64,000 nt of DNA from Gammaproteobacteria bacterium (GTDB lineage: Bacteria > Pseudomonadota > Gammaproteobacteria > Pseudomonadales > Azotimanducaceae), in assembly GCA_002725995.1 (NCBI GenBank), contig PBRQ01000037.1, positions 54,861-118,860 on the forward strand, given 5' to 3'. The translations under genes were made by a program, and so were the position numbers. A model generated the notes under the pieces. The model ran no database searches. It saw nothing but the letters and a program-made list of their open reading frames with translations, and had not been told where the DNA came from. Every line of letters begins with the position of its first letter. Position 1 is the first letter of the stretch. Of the stretch, positions 56,608-64,000 are shown in pieces.

Positions 56608-57774
56608 ATGGAAACCTGGCTCCTCTATGTATTGATTGTCGCCGCTATCGGCTCTGGCTGGTGGCTCGGTCGCCGTGAAAGAAGCAAGAATACTGACTCC
56701 ATCGGTTCAAAATACTACCAGGGGCTAAATTTCCTGCTGAACGAGGAGCCGGACCGGGCGGTTGCCTCCTTTATCGATGATCTCGAAGTTAACCCTGAGA
56801 CCCTGGAAACTCACCTGGCACTGGGTGGACTTTTACGTAGAAGAGGTGAACTCGATAAAGCCGTGGTAGTTCACGAGAATATTCTAAATCGTGCGACCCT
56901 GGATAAAGAAAGCATGCAGCAGGTACAACTGGAGCTTGCGCGGGACTATTTGCTGGCGGGCCTGCTTGACAGGGCAGAGGAACTGTCTGTGGAGCTTGAG
57001 GGTGCCAGTTCGTCGGTTAAGAATGATAGCTACAAGATCACGTTAGAGATCTACGAACGCGAAAAAGAATGGGCCCAGGCCATTGAAGTCGCAAAACTCC
57101 TCGCCATTGGTGATCGTACGGAAAAATATGAAAAGGCAATTTCTCACTATTATTGTGAAATTGCAGAGGCCTATTTAGGGAAAAGCAATAATGAGGAAGC
57201 CCGCTCCGCGGTGAGTGAGGCTATCGGTCATGACGCCAACAACCCGAGGGCTTCACTGATACATGGTCAGGTCGATATCAAGGAACAACTGTTCGACGAT
57301 GCAATCAGAGTGCTGCAGAAAATCAGGGATCAGGATGCAGTCTATGTCCCGGAATCCCTGGAGGCCCTCGCAATTGCATACGAAGGAAGTAGTCAGCCAA
57401 GTGAAGAATTCCGTGCCTACTTGACCAGTTGCCTTGGAGTCACACCCTCCATATCCATAGTATTGACTATTGCTGCAAGTATCCGAGATGAACTGGGTGA
57501 TGAAGCTGTAGCGAAGTTTGTTGCCAATCATCTCAAGAAAAACCCAACGATTCGAGGCTTGACACAGCTCATTGATCTGCACATGGATAACACGGAAGGG
57601 ATCGCAAAAGAAAACCTGTCGATACTGCGCAGTTTTACCGAGGCACTGGTCGCTGACAAGCCAGCATACCGCTGCAATAACTGCGGCTTTGAAGGCAAGA
57701 AGATGCGCTGGCATTGTCCCAGCTGCAAAGACTGGTCAACTATAAGACCCATATTCGGCCTGGAAGGCGAGTAA
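56608..57774 (+). CDS. lapB: Lipopolysaccharide assembly protein LapB
   Basis: This 388-residue protein has an N-terminal membrane anchor (about 4-20), TPR repeats (about 35-340; for example THLALGGLLRRRGELDKAVVVHENIL) and a C-terminal rubredoxin-like metal site CNNCGFEGKKMRWHCPSC (about 355-372). LapB directs FtsH to degrade LpxC. The full domain set supports function. It is the last gene of the rpsA-ihfB-lapAB block. Confidence 0.95.
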   Translation: METWLLYVLIVAAIGSGWWLGRRERSKNTDSIGSKYYQGLNFLLNEEPDRAVASFIDDLEVNPETLETHLALGGLLRRRGELDKAVVVHENILNRATLDKESMQQVQLELARDYLLAGLLDRAEELSVELEGASSSVKNDSYKITLEIYEREKEWAQAIEVAKLLAIGDRTEKYEKAISHYYCEIAEAYLGKSNNEEARSAVSEAIGHDANNPRASLIHGQVDIKEQLFDDAIRVLQKIRDQDAVYVPESLEALAIAYEGSSQPSEEFRAYLTSCLGVTPSISIVLTIAASIRDELGDEAVAKFVANHLKKNPTIRGLTQLIDLHMDNTEGIAKENLSILRSFTEALVADKPAYRCNNCGFEGKKMRWHCPSCKDWSTIRPIFGLEGE

Positions 57775-58125
57775 TCCCCGCTGGCTTATTTCGCCTTTTC
57801 TGATGAATTAGACGGTCATCCCGACCACATAAGCCCCCATCTCAACCAAACAAATCTGTCATCTCGCCTGTTCTGAGCAAGGCTGAAGGAACTGGAGGTC
57901 ACCTTGTGACCGAAGTGGAGAGATCTCTGTTTCATCAACTCTCTATTCCTTCGACAAAGTTGAATTCGTACGAGCGCTGATGGTGGTGCCTCACACCACC
58001 CTGGGATATTCGCTAATTCTCCTGACCTAACCTGGTGATAAGTTGATAACGCTTTTAAAGCAACGCTGAATGAAGCCATGCTGAACAAAGCAACACTGAA
58101 ATTTAATCTGGGAAAGGAGAATTAC
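57775..58125. repeat. Non-coding region with repeat-like palindromes
   Basis: These 351 bases lie between lapB and the ComEA-like gene, with no supported ORF. It starts with GACGGTCATCCCGA and includes the hairpin GGTCAC-CTT-GTGACC (57897-57911), GGAGAGATCTC, CCTTCGACAAAG, and the hairpin GGTGGTG-CCTCA-CACCACC (57982-58000). GTCATCCCGA and GGAGAGATCTC are wording typical of dispersed intergenic palindromic repeats in many bacteria, so this is likely one such unit. No T-run follows either hairpin. Confidence 0.55.
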
Positions 58126-58443
58126 ATGAAAGCTAGAAATCTATTCTTGTCTTACGTCGCTGTACTGGCGGTATGCTGGAGTAATGTACTGTTTGCAGAC
58201 AACGTTCTTGTAGACAACACTGATCAAGTTGAATCTGTGCAATCGGAAGTAATCGTCAACGTCAATCAGGCAGATGCGGAAACACTGGCATCTGTCTTGA
58301 CCGGCGCCGGCATCAGTCGTGCGCAAGCCATCATTGCTTATCGCAAGAAGAACGGTAAGTTCTTTTCAGCCGAGGAACTGTCAGCCGTTCGCGGTATCGG
58401 CAAGTCAACGATTGAAAAGAATGCAGGCAGGATCGTTGTATAA
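58126..58443 (+). CDS. ComEA-like helix-hairpin-helix protein, exported
   Basis: This 105-residue protein has a signal peptide (MKARNLFLSYVAVLAVCWSNVLFA) and a C-terminal pair of helix-hairpin-helix motifs (VNVNQADAETLASVLTGAGISRAQAIIAYR, LSAVRGIGKSTIEKNAGRI) that bind DNA without sequence preference. Similar proteins take part in DNA uptake, but small HhH proteins are also common in non-competent bacteria. ATG 58126 has AAAGGAGAATTAC before it and is preferred over the track start 58078. Confidence 0.88.
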   Translation: MKARNLFLSYVAVLAVCWSNVLFADNVLVDNTDQVESVQSEVIVNVNQADAETLASVLTGAGISRAQAIIAYRKKNGKFFSAEELSAVRGIGKSTIEKNAGRIVV

Positions 58444-58629
58444 TGACCGTTTCAGGAAAGATAACGATAGCGTGATCTTTCCTGCTCCTTTAAAAAGAAA
58501 ACGTCATAGGCCATAATCTGGTGGAACAGGTGGGTCTATTCTTAGTTTAAATCCTGACTCAGTTTTTAATGAAAATTAACAGGTATGCGGTTTTCTGAAA
58601 GTCTCAATCCATAGAAACCAACCCACACT

Positions 58630-61600
58630 ATGAGCTCTACCGTACATATTATTCTGGGAATGCATCGCAGTGGAACGAGCCTGGTCTCGCACCTGGTTCA
58701 TCGTCTGCTATCCATTGAATCTGACTCTCTGCTTGAATCTGGAAAGGACAATCCTCAGGGCTTCTGGGAAGATACAGAGGTCTTACAACTCAATATTAAT
58801 CTGCTCAGGAGTCTTGGCGTCGAATGGAATAGTCTGTCTCAATTTGATATTTCAGCGTCGGATCTAGACAATTTGCTGGGTGAATTTGGTAACGAAGCAT
58901 CAGCTATTCTAAAAAGAAAGTTACATGGGGCAGTGACTTGGTCGTTCAAGGATCCTAGGACAACACGATTCCTGGCCTTTTGGAAGAAAGTCCTTGAAAT
59001 AGACAACATTCAAGGGAAGTACATTTTTTGCAATAGGAACCCTCTAGCAGTAGCGCATTCACTCAAGGATCGAAATGGCTTTTCACTGGAATATGGGCTG
59101 ATTCTATATGGCTTATACGTTGAAACTGCAATTACGGAAATATTAGATGATGATCTGCTAGTCATTGACTATGAAACGATGATGGGCGGCTCCCTCGAGC
59201 CTCTATCAGAATTGGCAACATTTCTGGGAGTTTCGGCAAATTCTGATGAACTGCATAAACTATCCGAAAGTATTGTGGATGTAAGTTTAGACCACCACAA
59301 GCGTCACCGAAGAACAAACAATCTCCCAAAGGTGCCCTTCAGTTGGGCAGCGCTGCTTAGTGGCATGAGTAGCGGTGCCCTAACGAAGGCTGATGCTCAT
59401 TCACAAATACAGCGAATTAGCAAAGATGAAAGTACGACACGAGAGATCTTGTCATTAGCTGACAACTTCAGAATGTCTGGTGAGCTTAAAGGGCAGCAGC
59501 TTGAGACCACTACACAAAAGAATGAGAAGCTCGTTCGTGACAATGGTCAGTTAAGAGCAGATGTAATTTCATTGAAAGCAGGAGTGGATCTCCAGAATCA
59601 AAAGGTTGAAGAGCTGGAAGTAGATTTAGGCAAGGCAGCGAGCAAGGTTGAAGAGCTGGAAGTAGATTTAGGCAAGGCAGCGAGCTGGGAAGAAGAGCAA
59701 TCCCGGGTGATTGGGGATCTGAAAAAGCAGGAAATACGGCTAAATCAAAAGGTTGAAGAGCTGGAAGCAGATTTAGGCAAGGCAGCGAGCTGGGAAGAAG
59801 AGCAATCCCGGGTGATTGGGGATCTGAGAAAGCAGGAAATACGGCTAAGGGAAGATATTTCTAAGTTAACGCGTGACCTGAAAGTGGAGATATCCAGTTT
59901 AGAGGTTCAAGCCGCAAAAATAGCTAAGCTGGAGACATCTCTAGAGGATGCATCTAAGTGGAGTGAGAACAAGGAAAAGGATATTGCTGAGTTGGAAACA
60001 TCCTTAGAGAGTGCATTGAAATGGAATGAAAAGCAGAGAATAGATATTTCGGAACTAAACATGCAAATTGGAACGCTGTCAAAGAAACATGAAGATTCCG
60101 AGAGGAAGATAGCTAACCTTTCCAATAAAATTGATGAAAAGTCCGTTGAACTTGAAGAAACGCAAAGGGAAAATGAAAGTGAATTGCGTCGTGTCTGGGA
60201 AATAGCAGAACAACACAGGCTTGACTATCTCGAAGTGACATCGAGCCGCTCTTGGAAGTATACAGCACCGATAAGGTCGCTCCGCGCCGTCATCTTAAGG
60301 AGGCCAAGGGTCGGACCAGGTGCTATCAAACGATCAATTGTCTTTCTACTGGATTTGTTTCCAGATAAGTGGGAACTCACAAATAGGCTCGTGCGCTTAA
60401 AGCAAATTATGTCAGGTAAAGCGGTTGAGAGTGATTCGCTTGATACCAAGGAAGGGCACCTGGAAATCATCTCGAACAGGCAAAGCGCCAATTTGCTCCT
60501 CAGTATTGAGGATATTGCTACTTTTCCAGCAATTGATATTTCAGTGGTCAGCTATAACAATGGGAAGTTCATTCCGGCATTCATGGCTTCTCTGCTGTCT
60601 CAATCATACCCGACGGAACTGATTAATCTTGTTGTGGTAGACAACACTTCGACAGATGATACTTTATCTATCTGGAAGAAGTTCCACGATCAACATGTGG
60701 ACCAATTTCATAGTTTTGAGATTCTAGTAAGACCCAACCTCGGTTTTGGATGTGGACATCATGCTGGGTTTGGGCAGACTAGCTCGGAGTTTGTTCTTGT
60801 TAGCAATCTTGATATAGAGTTCACGGGGCAGGCCCTTCAAAAACTACTTTCCTTTGCAGTGCAGGACCAGGAAAGTACAGCACAGTGGGAGTTGCGCCAG
60901 CAACCCTATGAGCACCCCAAATTTTATGACCCCGTAACCTTGGAAACTGCCTGGTCGTCTGGCGCTTGTTTTTTAGTCAGACGATCAGCATATGAAGATA
61001 TTGGTGGCTTTGAGAAACGGATTTTTCTATATGGTGAAGATGTTGAGCTTTCATTTCGACTTCGCGATCGAGGCCACAAGGTAAAGTACGTACCAAGTGC
61101 AGTTGTGTATCACTACACCTACGAAGAGGAAAATGAGGTTAAGCCGCTACAATTTTATGGCAGTACCCTCGCAAATTCATTGCTAAGAATAAGGTACGGA
61201 AATATCGGAGATATTATGGGGATGATTCCAATGTATTCCGACTTATTTGCATCTCATGGCTTTCGCAGCGAAATAGGTAAAGGGCTGATAAAAAATAATA
61301 CTCTCAAGTTGGCAGCTCTATTCTTTCCATTTTTGGTGAGCAGAAAGCACAGTAATAGGAAATTTTCCTTTCGTGGATGGGACTATGAGATGTCGCGGGA
61401 AGGTGCGTTTTATACTTTGCCCACAAGTAATTCAGATAATTTTCCACTGGTCAGTATCATTATCAGAACATATGAGAATCGAGACTATTGGCTGCGGGAA
61501 GCATTGAATTCCGTATTGAATCAATCGTATCCCAATATTGAAGTCATCATTGTGGAGGATGGTTCAGATTCCCAGGTCGATTTTGTTGCTAAAATGCAGC

Positions 61601-62217
61601 ACCGTTATCCCACCAGGACTCTAGTATATGAATCCTTGCCGAAGAAAGGTCGATGTTACTCAGCCAATATTGCCCTGGAAATGGCTAAAGGAGAAATGGT
61701 TGGCTTCCTAGATGATGATGACCTGTTCTTTTCTGATCATGTTGAAACCTGTGTTGCTGAATTGGTGAACGACAATACTGTACACGCGGTTTATTGCTTA
61801 GCCTGGGAAGTGGAAACTAAACTACATGGAGAATCTTTAACGGAAGGGTATGAGGAGATCACCTACAGGAACAACGATATACTTGGACAGGAATTCAATA
61901 GAGAAGCTCTGAAGGCTAGAAACTGCTTTCCCATTCAGGCGGTTTTGTTTCGCCGGGAGCTTTATGAGAAGTATGGTGGTTTGAATATCGAATTGGATAA
62001 TCTTGAAGATTGGAATCTATGGATTCGGTATTCGGCTGAATATGACTTCAAACTTGTACCCAAAACAACATCAATATATCGAACCCCTTTTTCCAAGGAG
62101 GACCGGTTAAAACGTCAGGAGATTCTGGATGATTATCTGCCGCTCGCAATCTCAATAAACAGTAAGGACCTCCAGAGGATTGAGAATGACAAACCCAGCA
62201 GTAATTTTTCACTTTAG
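58630..62217 (+). CDS. Sulfotransferase/coiled-coil/double GT2 glycosyltransferase fusion
   Basis: This 1195-residue protein has an N-terminal sulfotransferase domain (about 1-215) with the PAPS-type P-loop GMHRSGTSLV and FKDPRTTRF. A long coiled coil follows (about 275-530), then a first GT2 domain (about 634-890; DISVVSYNNGKF, LVVVDNTSTDD, SNLDIEF, GEDVELSFRLRDRG) and a second GT2 domain (about 938-1170; VSIIIRTYENRDYWL, VIIVEDGSD, DDDDLFF, NLEDWNLWIRYS). It likely builds and decorates a surface polysaccharide. The coding region looks more AT-rich than the housekeeping genes, which hints at transfer. Acceptors and sugars are unknown. Confidence 0.85.
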   Translation: MSSTVHIILGMHRSGTSLVSHLVHRLLSIESDSLLESGKDNPQGFWEDTEVLQLNINLLRSLGVEWNSLSQFDISASDLDNLLGEFGNEASAILKRKLHGAVTWSFKDPRTTRFLAFWKKVLEIDNIQGKYIFCNRNPLAVAHSLKDRNGFSLEYGLILYGLYVETAITEILDDDLLVIDYETMMGGSLEPLSELATFLGVSANSDELHKLSESIVDVSLDHHKRHRRTNNLPKVPFSWAALLSGMSSGALTKADAHSQIQRISKDESTTREILSLADNFRMSGELKGQQLETTTQKNEKLVRDNGQLRADVISLKAGVDLQNQKVEELEVDLGKAASKVEELEVDLGKAASWEEEQSRVIGDLKKQEIRLNQKVEELEADLGKAASWEEEQSRVIGDLRKQEIRLREDISKLTRDLKVEISSLEVQAAKIAKLETSLEDASKWSENKEKDIAELETSLESALKWNEKQRIDISELNMQIGTLSKKHEDSERKIANLSNKIDEKSVELEETQRENESELRRVWEIAEQHRLDYLEVTSSRSWKYTAPIRSLRAVILRRPRVGPGAIKRSIVFLLDLFPDKWELTNRLVRLKQIMSGKAVESDSLDTKEGHLEIISNRQSANLLLSIEDIATFPAIDISVVSYNNGKFIPAFMASLLSQSYPTELINLVVVDNTSTDDTLSIWKKFHDQHVDQFHSFEILVRPNLGFGCGHHAGFGQTSSEFVLVSNLDIEFTGQALQKLLSFAVQDQESTAQWELRQQPYEHPKFYDPVTLETAWSSGACFLVRRSAYEDIGGFEKRIFLYGEDVELSFRLRDRGHKVKYVPSAVVYHYTYEEENEVKPLQFYGSTLANSLLRIRYGNIGDIMGMIPMYSDLFASHGFRSEIGKGLIKNNTLKLAALFFPFLVSRKHSNRKFSFRGWDYEMSREGAFYTLPTSNSDNFPLVSIIIRTYENRDYWLREALNSVLNQSYPNIEVIIVEDGSDSQVDFVAKMQHRYPTRTLVYESLPKKGRCYSANIALEMAKGEMVGFLDDDDLFFSDHVETCVAELVNDNTVHAVYCLAWEVETKLHGESLTEGYEEITYRNNDILGQEFNREALKARNCFPIQAVLFRRELYEKYGGLNIELDNLEDWNLWIRYSAEYDFKLVPKTTSIYRTPFSKEDRLKRQEILDDYLPLAISINSKDLQRIENDKPSSNFSL
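59602..59853 (+). repeat. Tandem DNA repeats in the coiled-coil region, 42 and 105 bp units
   Basis: A 42-bp partial unit (59602-59643) is followed by two nearly identical 105-bp units (59644-59748 and 59749-59853), each beginning AAGGTTGAAGAGCTGGAAG and coding for KVEELEVDLGKAASWEEEQ and onward. 42 and 105 bp equal 14 and 35 residues, or two and five heptads. The near identity at DNA level points to recent duplication. Confidence 0.9.
59920..60045 (+). repeat. Second coiled-coil tandem repeat, 63 bp units
   Basis: Two diverged 63-bp units (59920-59982 and 59983-60045) code for IAKLETSLEDASKWSENKEKD and IAELETSLESALKWNEKQRID, 21 residues or three heptads each. They are less alike than the 105-bp units, so this is an older duplication within the same coiled coil. 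Confidence 0.8.
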
Positions 62218-62292
62218 CCAGCCTGTCGAAGGTCTAAGACTCATAATGATTAATGAAATTCTTCAGCTCTGATTAGGTTCAAGCCTACAAAT

Positions 62293-64000
62293 ATGCGTAT
62301 GCTCAAAACTAGAAGCATTCGGAACCTGGGGTTTATCTTCAGGTATCAACGTTACGTTCCATCACTTCAGCAAAATATTTTCCAGTTTTTCGCTTCATGC
62401 CTTCAACATTACCCTACCGGAATCAGATCCTATATTTCTGACCTTGTTTTACAGCTGGCTTTTGAACTAAGAAACGACCCCATGATGTATGAAGCCTGGT
62501 ATATGCAACACAACCTTCGCCTAGAACAGTGTGCAAAAAGGATAGATTCAACGAATTTCACAGTGCCAGCAATCGTCATCTACCTTGACCTTTCACAACC
62601 AGAAGCATTGGCTAACTTAAGCGCCACCGTAAACTCGCTGGAACAGCAAATCTTGCATGTAGATCAATTGCTTATTCAGCTCTGTAACATCCCGCCAGAA
62701 ACTAATTTGAAATTGGTTCAGGACAGTATCCCTGCTACTCAAATCAAGAGCAGATGTTCAATCTATGATGAGCCAGGAGGGTGCTGGGCGGATTGTTCAA
62801 CTTCAGAATATGTTTTGTTTACCATCGCCGGGGTGAAGTTCCACTCCTCCGCTACGGTTTTTTTTACGAGGTCACTGGCGGAAAATCCTGACCTTGTTTA
62901 TAGCGACCATGGGTTGGCTCATCCCCAGACGAAACAGCTGGCTGCTATTCACTTTAAACCGGATTACTCAGCCAATTTGCTTTGCAGTACTGACTACATT
63001 GGCCACACTTTTGTATGTTCTAGGAGAATATTACAGGCCTTCGACAAGTCCTCGCTTCCCACGTATTGCGATATGCAACTTGCTGTTCGCCGTCATCCAG
63101 AAAAAGCTATTCATATAGCTAAGGTTTTATATATGGGGGGTGACTCAGCGCTTGATCCTGGTGTGCCCGACAGCATCAGGAAAAGTATCAAGGAAAGTAT
63201 CGACAGAGGTTCTCCACAAGTGGGGTTTGAGTTGCACCCCGTTGAGACTATAAATAGTTTCATGACTCATTATAGAAATATGGGGGCACAGCAAAGCGTC
63301 ACAATAGTAATACCGACCAAAGACAGGGTAGATCTGCTGGAGAAATGTATTGATAGCATTCACAAGGCCCCGACGGATGTACTCTTTGATATATGCATTG
63401 TCGACAATCAGTCCTCTGAATTAGCAACCAAACAATGGTTAGATGAGATCCAAAAGCAGTATGAACATGTCCATGTGATCAAGGCGGACTATCAGTTTAA
63501 CTGGGCCAGATTGAACAATGGTGCGATTTGCCAGTCCGAGGCGGATGTCCTGGTGTTTCTGAACAACGATATTGAAATAGTGTCGGATAATTGGCTGGAG
63601 CAGACCTGTGGCCAACTGATGCGAAAGGAAGTGGGTTTAGTCGGTGGCTTGCTAAAATACCCTGATGGAACTATCCAGCACGCGGGTACGGTTACTGGGG
63701 TTGGGGGTAAGGCAGATCATATTCATAGGTTCTTGAAGCCTGAAGATATTCCTCTCGCCTGTATTTGCAACCCACTCTATCAAAGGGAAGTAACGGCGGT
63801 AACCGGCGCCTTTATGGCCATCACCAGATCCAATTTTAATCGGATCGGTCCCTTCAACGAAGATTTCAAGGTGTGTGGGAGTGACATCGAATACTGTCTT
63901 CGGGTCAGGCAATCTGGCCTGTTAATACTGTTCGATCCAAGTTTGGAGATGGTTCATCATGAATCAATGACCCGGGCTCCAAAGGCTCCTGAGGGAGACA
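62293..64000 (+). CDS. Large GT2 glycosyltransferase, runs off the window (3' end missing)
   Basis: This gene is absent from the ORF track because it has no stop before 64000. Frame 1 is open from 62257 to the end. ATG 62293 (or 62299) gives at least 569 residues. Residues from about 195 read VYSDHGLAHPQTKQLAAIHF and HFKPDYSANLLCSTDYIGH, then a full GT2 domain from about 335 (SVTIVIPTKDRVDLLEKCI, VDNQSS, FLNNDIEIVSDNWLEQ, YPDGTIQHAG, GSDIEYCLRVRQSG, MVHHES). This matches large O-antigen-type glycosyltransferases with two GT-A-like parts. The N-terminal half is unusually diverged and lacks a visible nucleotide-sugar motif. It follows the fusion gene by 75 bp. Confidence 0.8.
   Translation, partial: MRMLKTRSIRNLGFIFRYQRYVPSLQQNIFQFFASCLQHYPTGIRSYISDLVLQLAFELRNDPMMYEAWYMQHNLRLEQCAKRIDSTNFTVPAIVIYLDLSQPEALANLSATVNSLEQQILHVDQLLIQLCNIPPETNLKLVQDSIPATQIKSRCSIYDEPGGCWADCSTSEYVLFTIAGVKFHSSATVFFTRSLAENPDLVYSDHGLAHPQTKQLAAIHFKPDYSANLLCSTDYIGHTFVCSRRILQAFDKSSLPTYCDMQLAVRRHPEKAIHIAKVLYMGGDSALDPGVPDSIRKSIKESIDRGSPQVGFELHPVETINSFMTHYRNMGAQQSVTIVIPTKDRVDLLEKCIDSIHKAPTDVLFDICIVDNQSSELATKQWLDEIQKQYEHVHVIKADYQFNWARLNNGAICQSEADVLVFLNNDIEIVSDNWLEQTCGQLMRKEVGLVGGLLKYPDGTIQHAGTVTGVGGKADHIHRFLKPEDIPLACICNPLYQREVTAVTGAFMAITRSNFNRIGPFNEDFKVCGSDIEYCLRVRQSGLLILFDPSLEMVHHESMTRAPKAPEGD

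Noticed and set aside
57982-58000. Terminator of lapB at the GGTGGTG/CACCACC hairpin.
   Set aside because: It lies over 200 bases after lapB and is followed by CTGGG, not a T-run.
62894-63118. 74-residue ORF in the track.
   Set aside because: It is an out-of-frame shadow of the large GT2 gene, which reads in frame 1 from 62293 to the window end.
1-64000. tRNA, rRNA or CRISPR arrays.
   Set aside because: No cloverleaf-like segment, rRNA stretch or regularly spaced direct repeats were found by reading. A covariance-model scan was not possible here.

Overview
The window looks like a chromosomal segment of a gammaproteobacterium, probably a marine or other free-living relative of the Pseudomonadales/Cellvibrionales group. 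This is inferred from gene content and order (ruvCAB-tolQRAB-pal-cpoB, gyrA-pheA-hisC-tyrA-cmk-rpsA-ihfB-lapAB, the yci genes). No rRNA, tRNA or CRISPR array was seen. Most of the window is dense housekeeping DNA with many ATGA-type overlaps, so operons are tightly packed.

Layout. 0-8.2 kb: the end of ruvC, ruvA and ruvB (Holliday junction resolution), the Tol-Pal envelope system with CpoB, then queE-queC (7-deazaguanine/queuosine precursor). 8.2-17.9 kb: a short-chain dehydrogenase, a GAF/HD-GYP gene broken by several lesions, argD, a lone hydantoinase-B/oxoprolinase-type gene, grxD, rnt-pyrC, argG and nth. 18-26 kb: metG; divergent from it, an Mrp/ApbC ATPase that has no ATG/GTG/TTG start able to include its P-loop, and dcd; then DUF3108, and DUF2066-CDP-alcohol phosphatidyltransferase-PerM-like-hda. 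26-33 kb is more accessory: a MurG-like glycosyltransferase, an M20 peptidase, a 720-bp non-coding stretch with two large hairpin elements, a GntR/ABC transporter cassette, and a gamma-glutamyltransferase-like protein. 33-46.9 kb: serA, mnmC, yciH, two small unknown genes, yciB-yciI-SH3-pdxJ, yciO, trpS, scpA-scpB-rluB, and mtaD-ubiG. 47.2-58.4 kb: gyrA, the aromatic amino acid genes pheA-hisC-tyrA, cmk, rpsA, ihfB, lapA-lapB and a ComEA-like helix-hairpin-helix protein. From 58.6 kb to the end the DNA looks more AT-rich and encodes surface-polysaccharide enzymes: a 1195-residue sulfotransferase/coiled-coil/double-GT2 protein, and a second large GT2 protein that runs off the window. That last gene is missing from the ORF track and was translated here by hand.

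Most notable points: (1) two copies, in opposite orientation, of a ~140-150 bp hairpin element whose arms pair within each copy but differ between copies (28.6-29.15 kb); (2) two genes that appear to use non-standard start codons, ATT or CTG for mrp/apbC and CTG in a CTGA overlap for the SH3 gene; (3) the sulfotransferase-coiled coil-GT2-GT2 fusion, whose coiled coil has grown by DNA repeats of 42, 63 and 105 bp, all whole numbers of heptads; (4) GyrA with Asn83 and His87 at the two main quinolone-contact positions; (5) a degenerate duplication of the pheA leader and first codons at the place where serC often lies; (6) an HD-GYP pseudogene whose three premature stops and one lost metal ligand all fit C-to-T changes.
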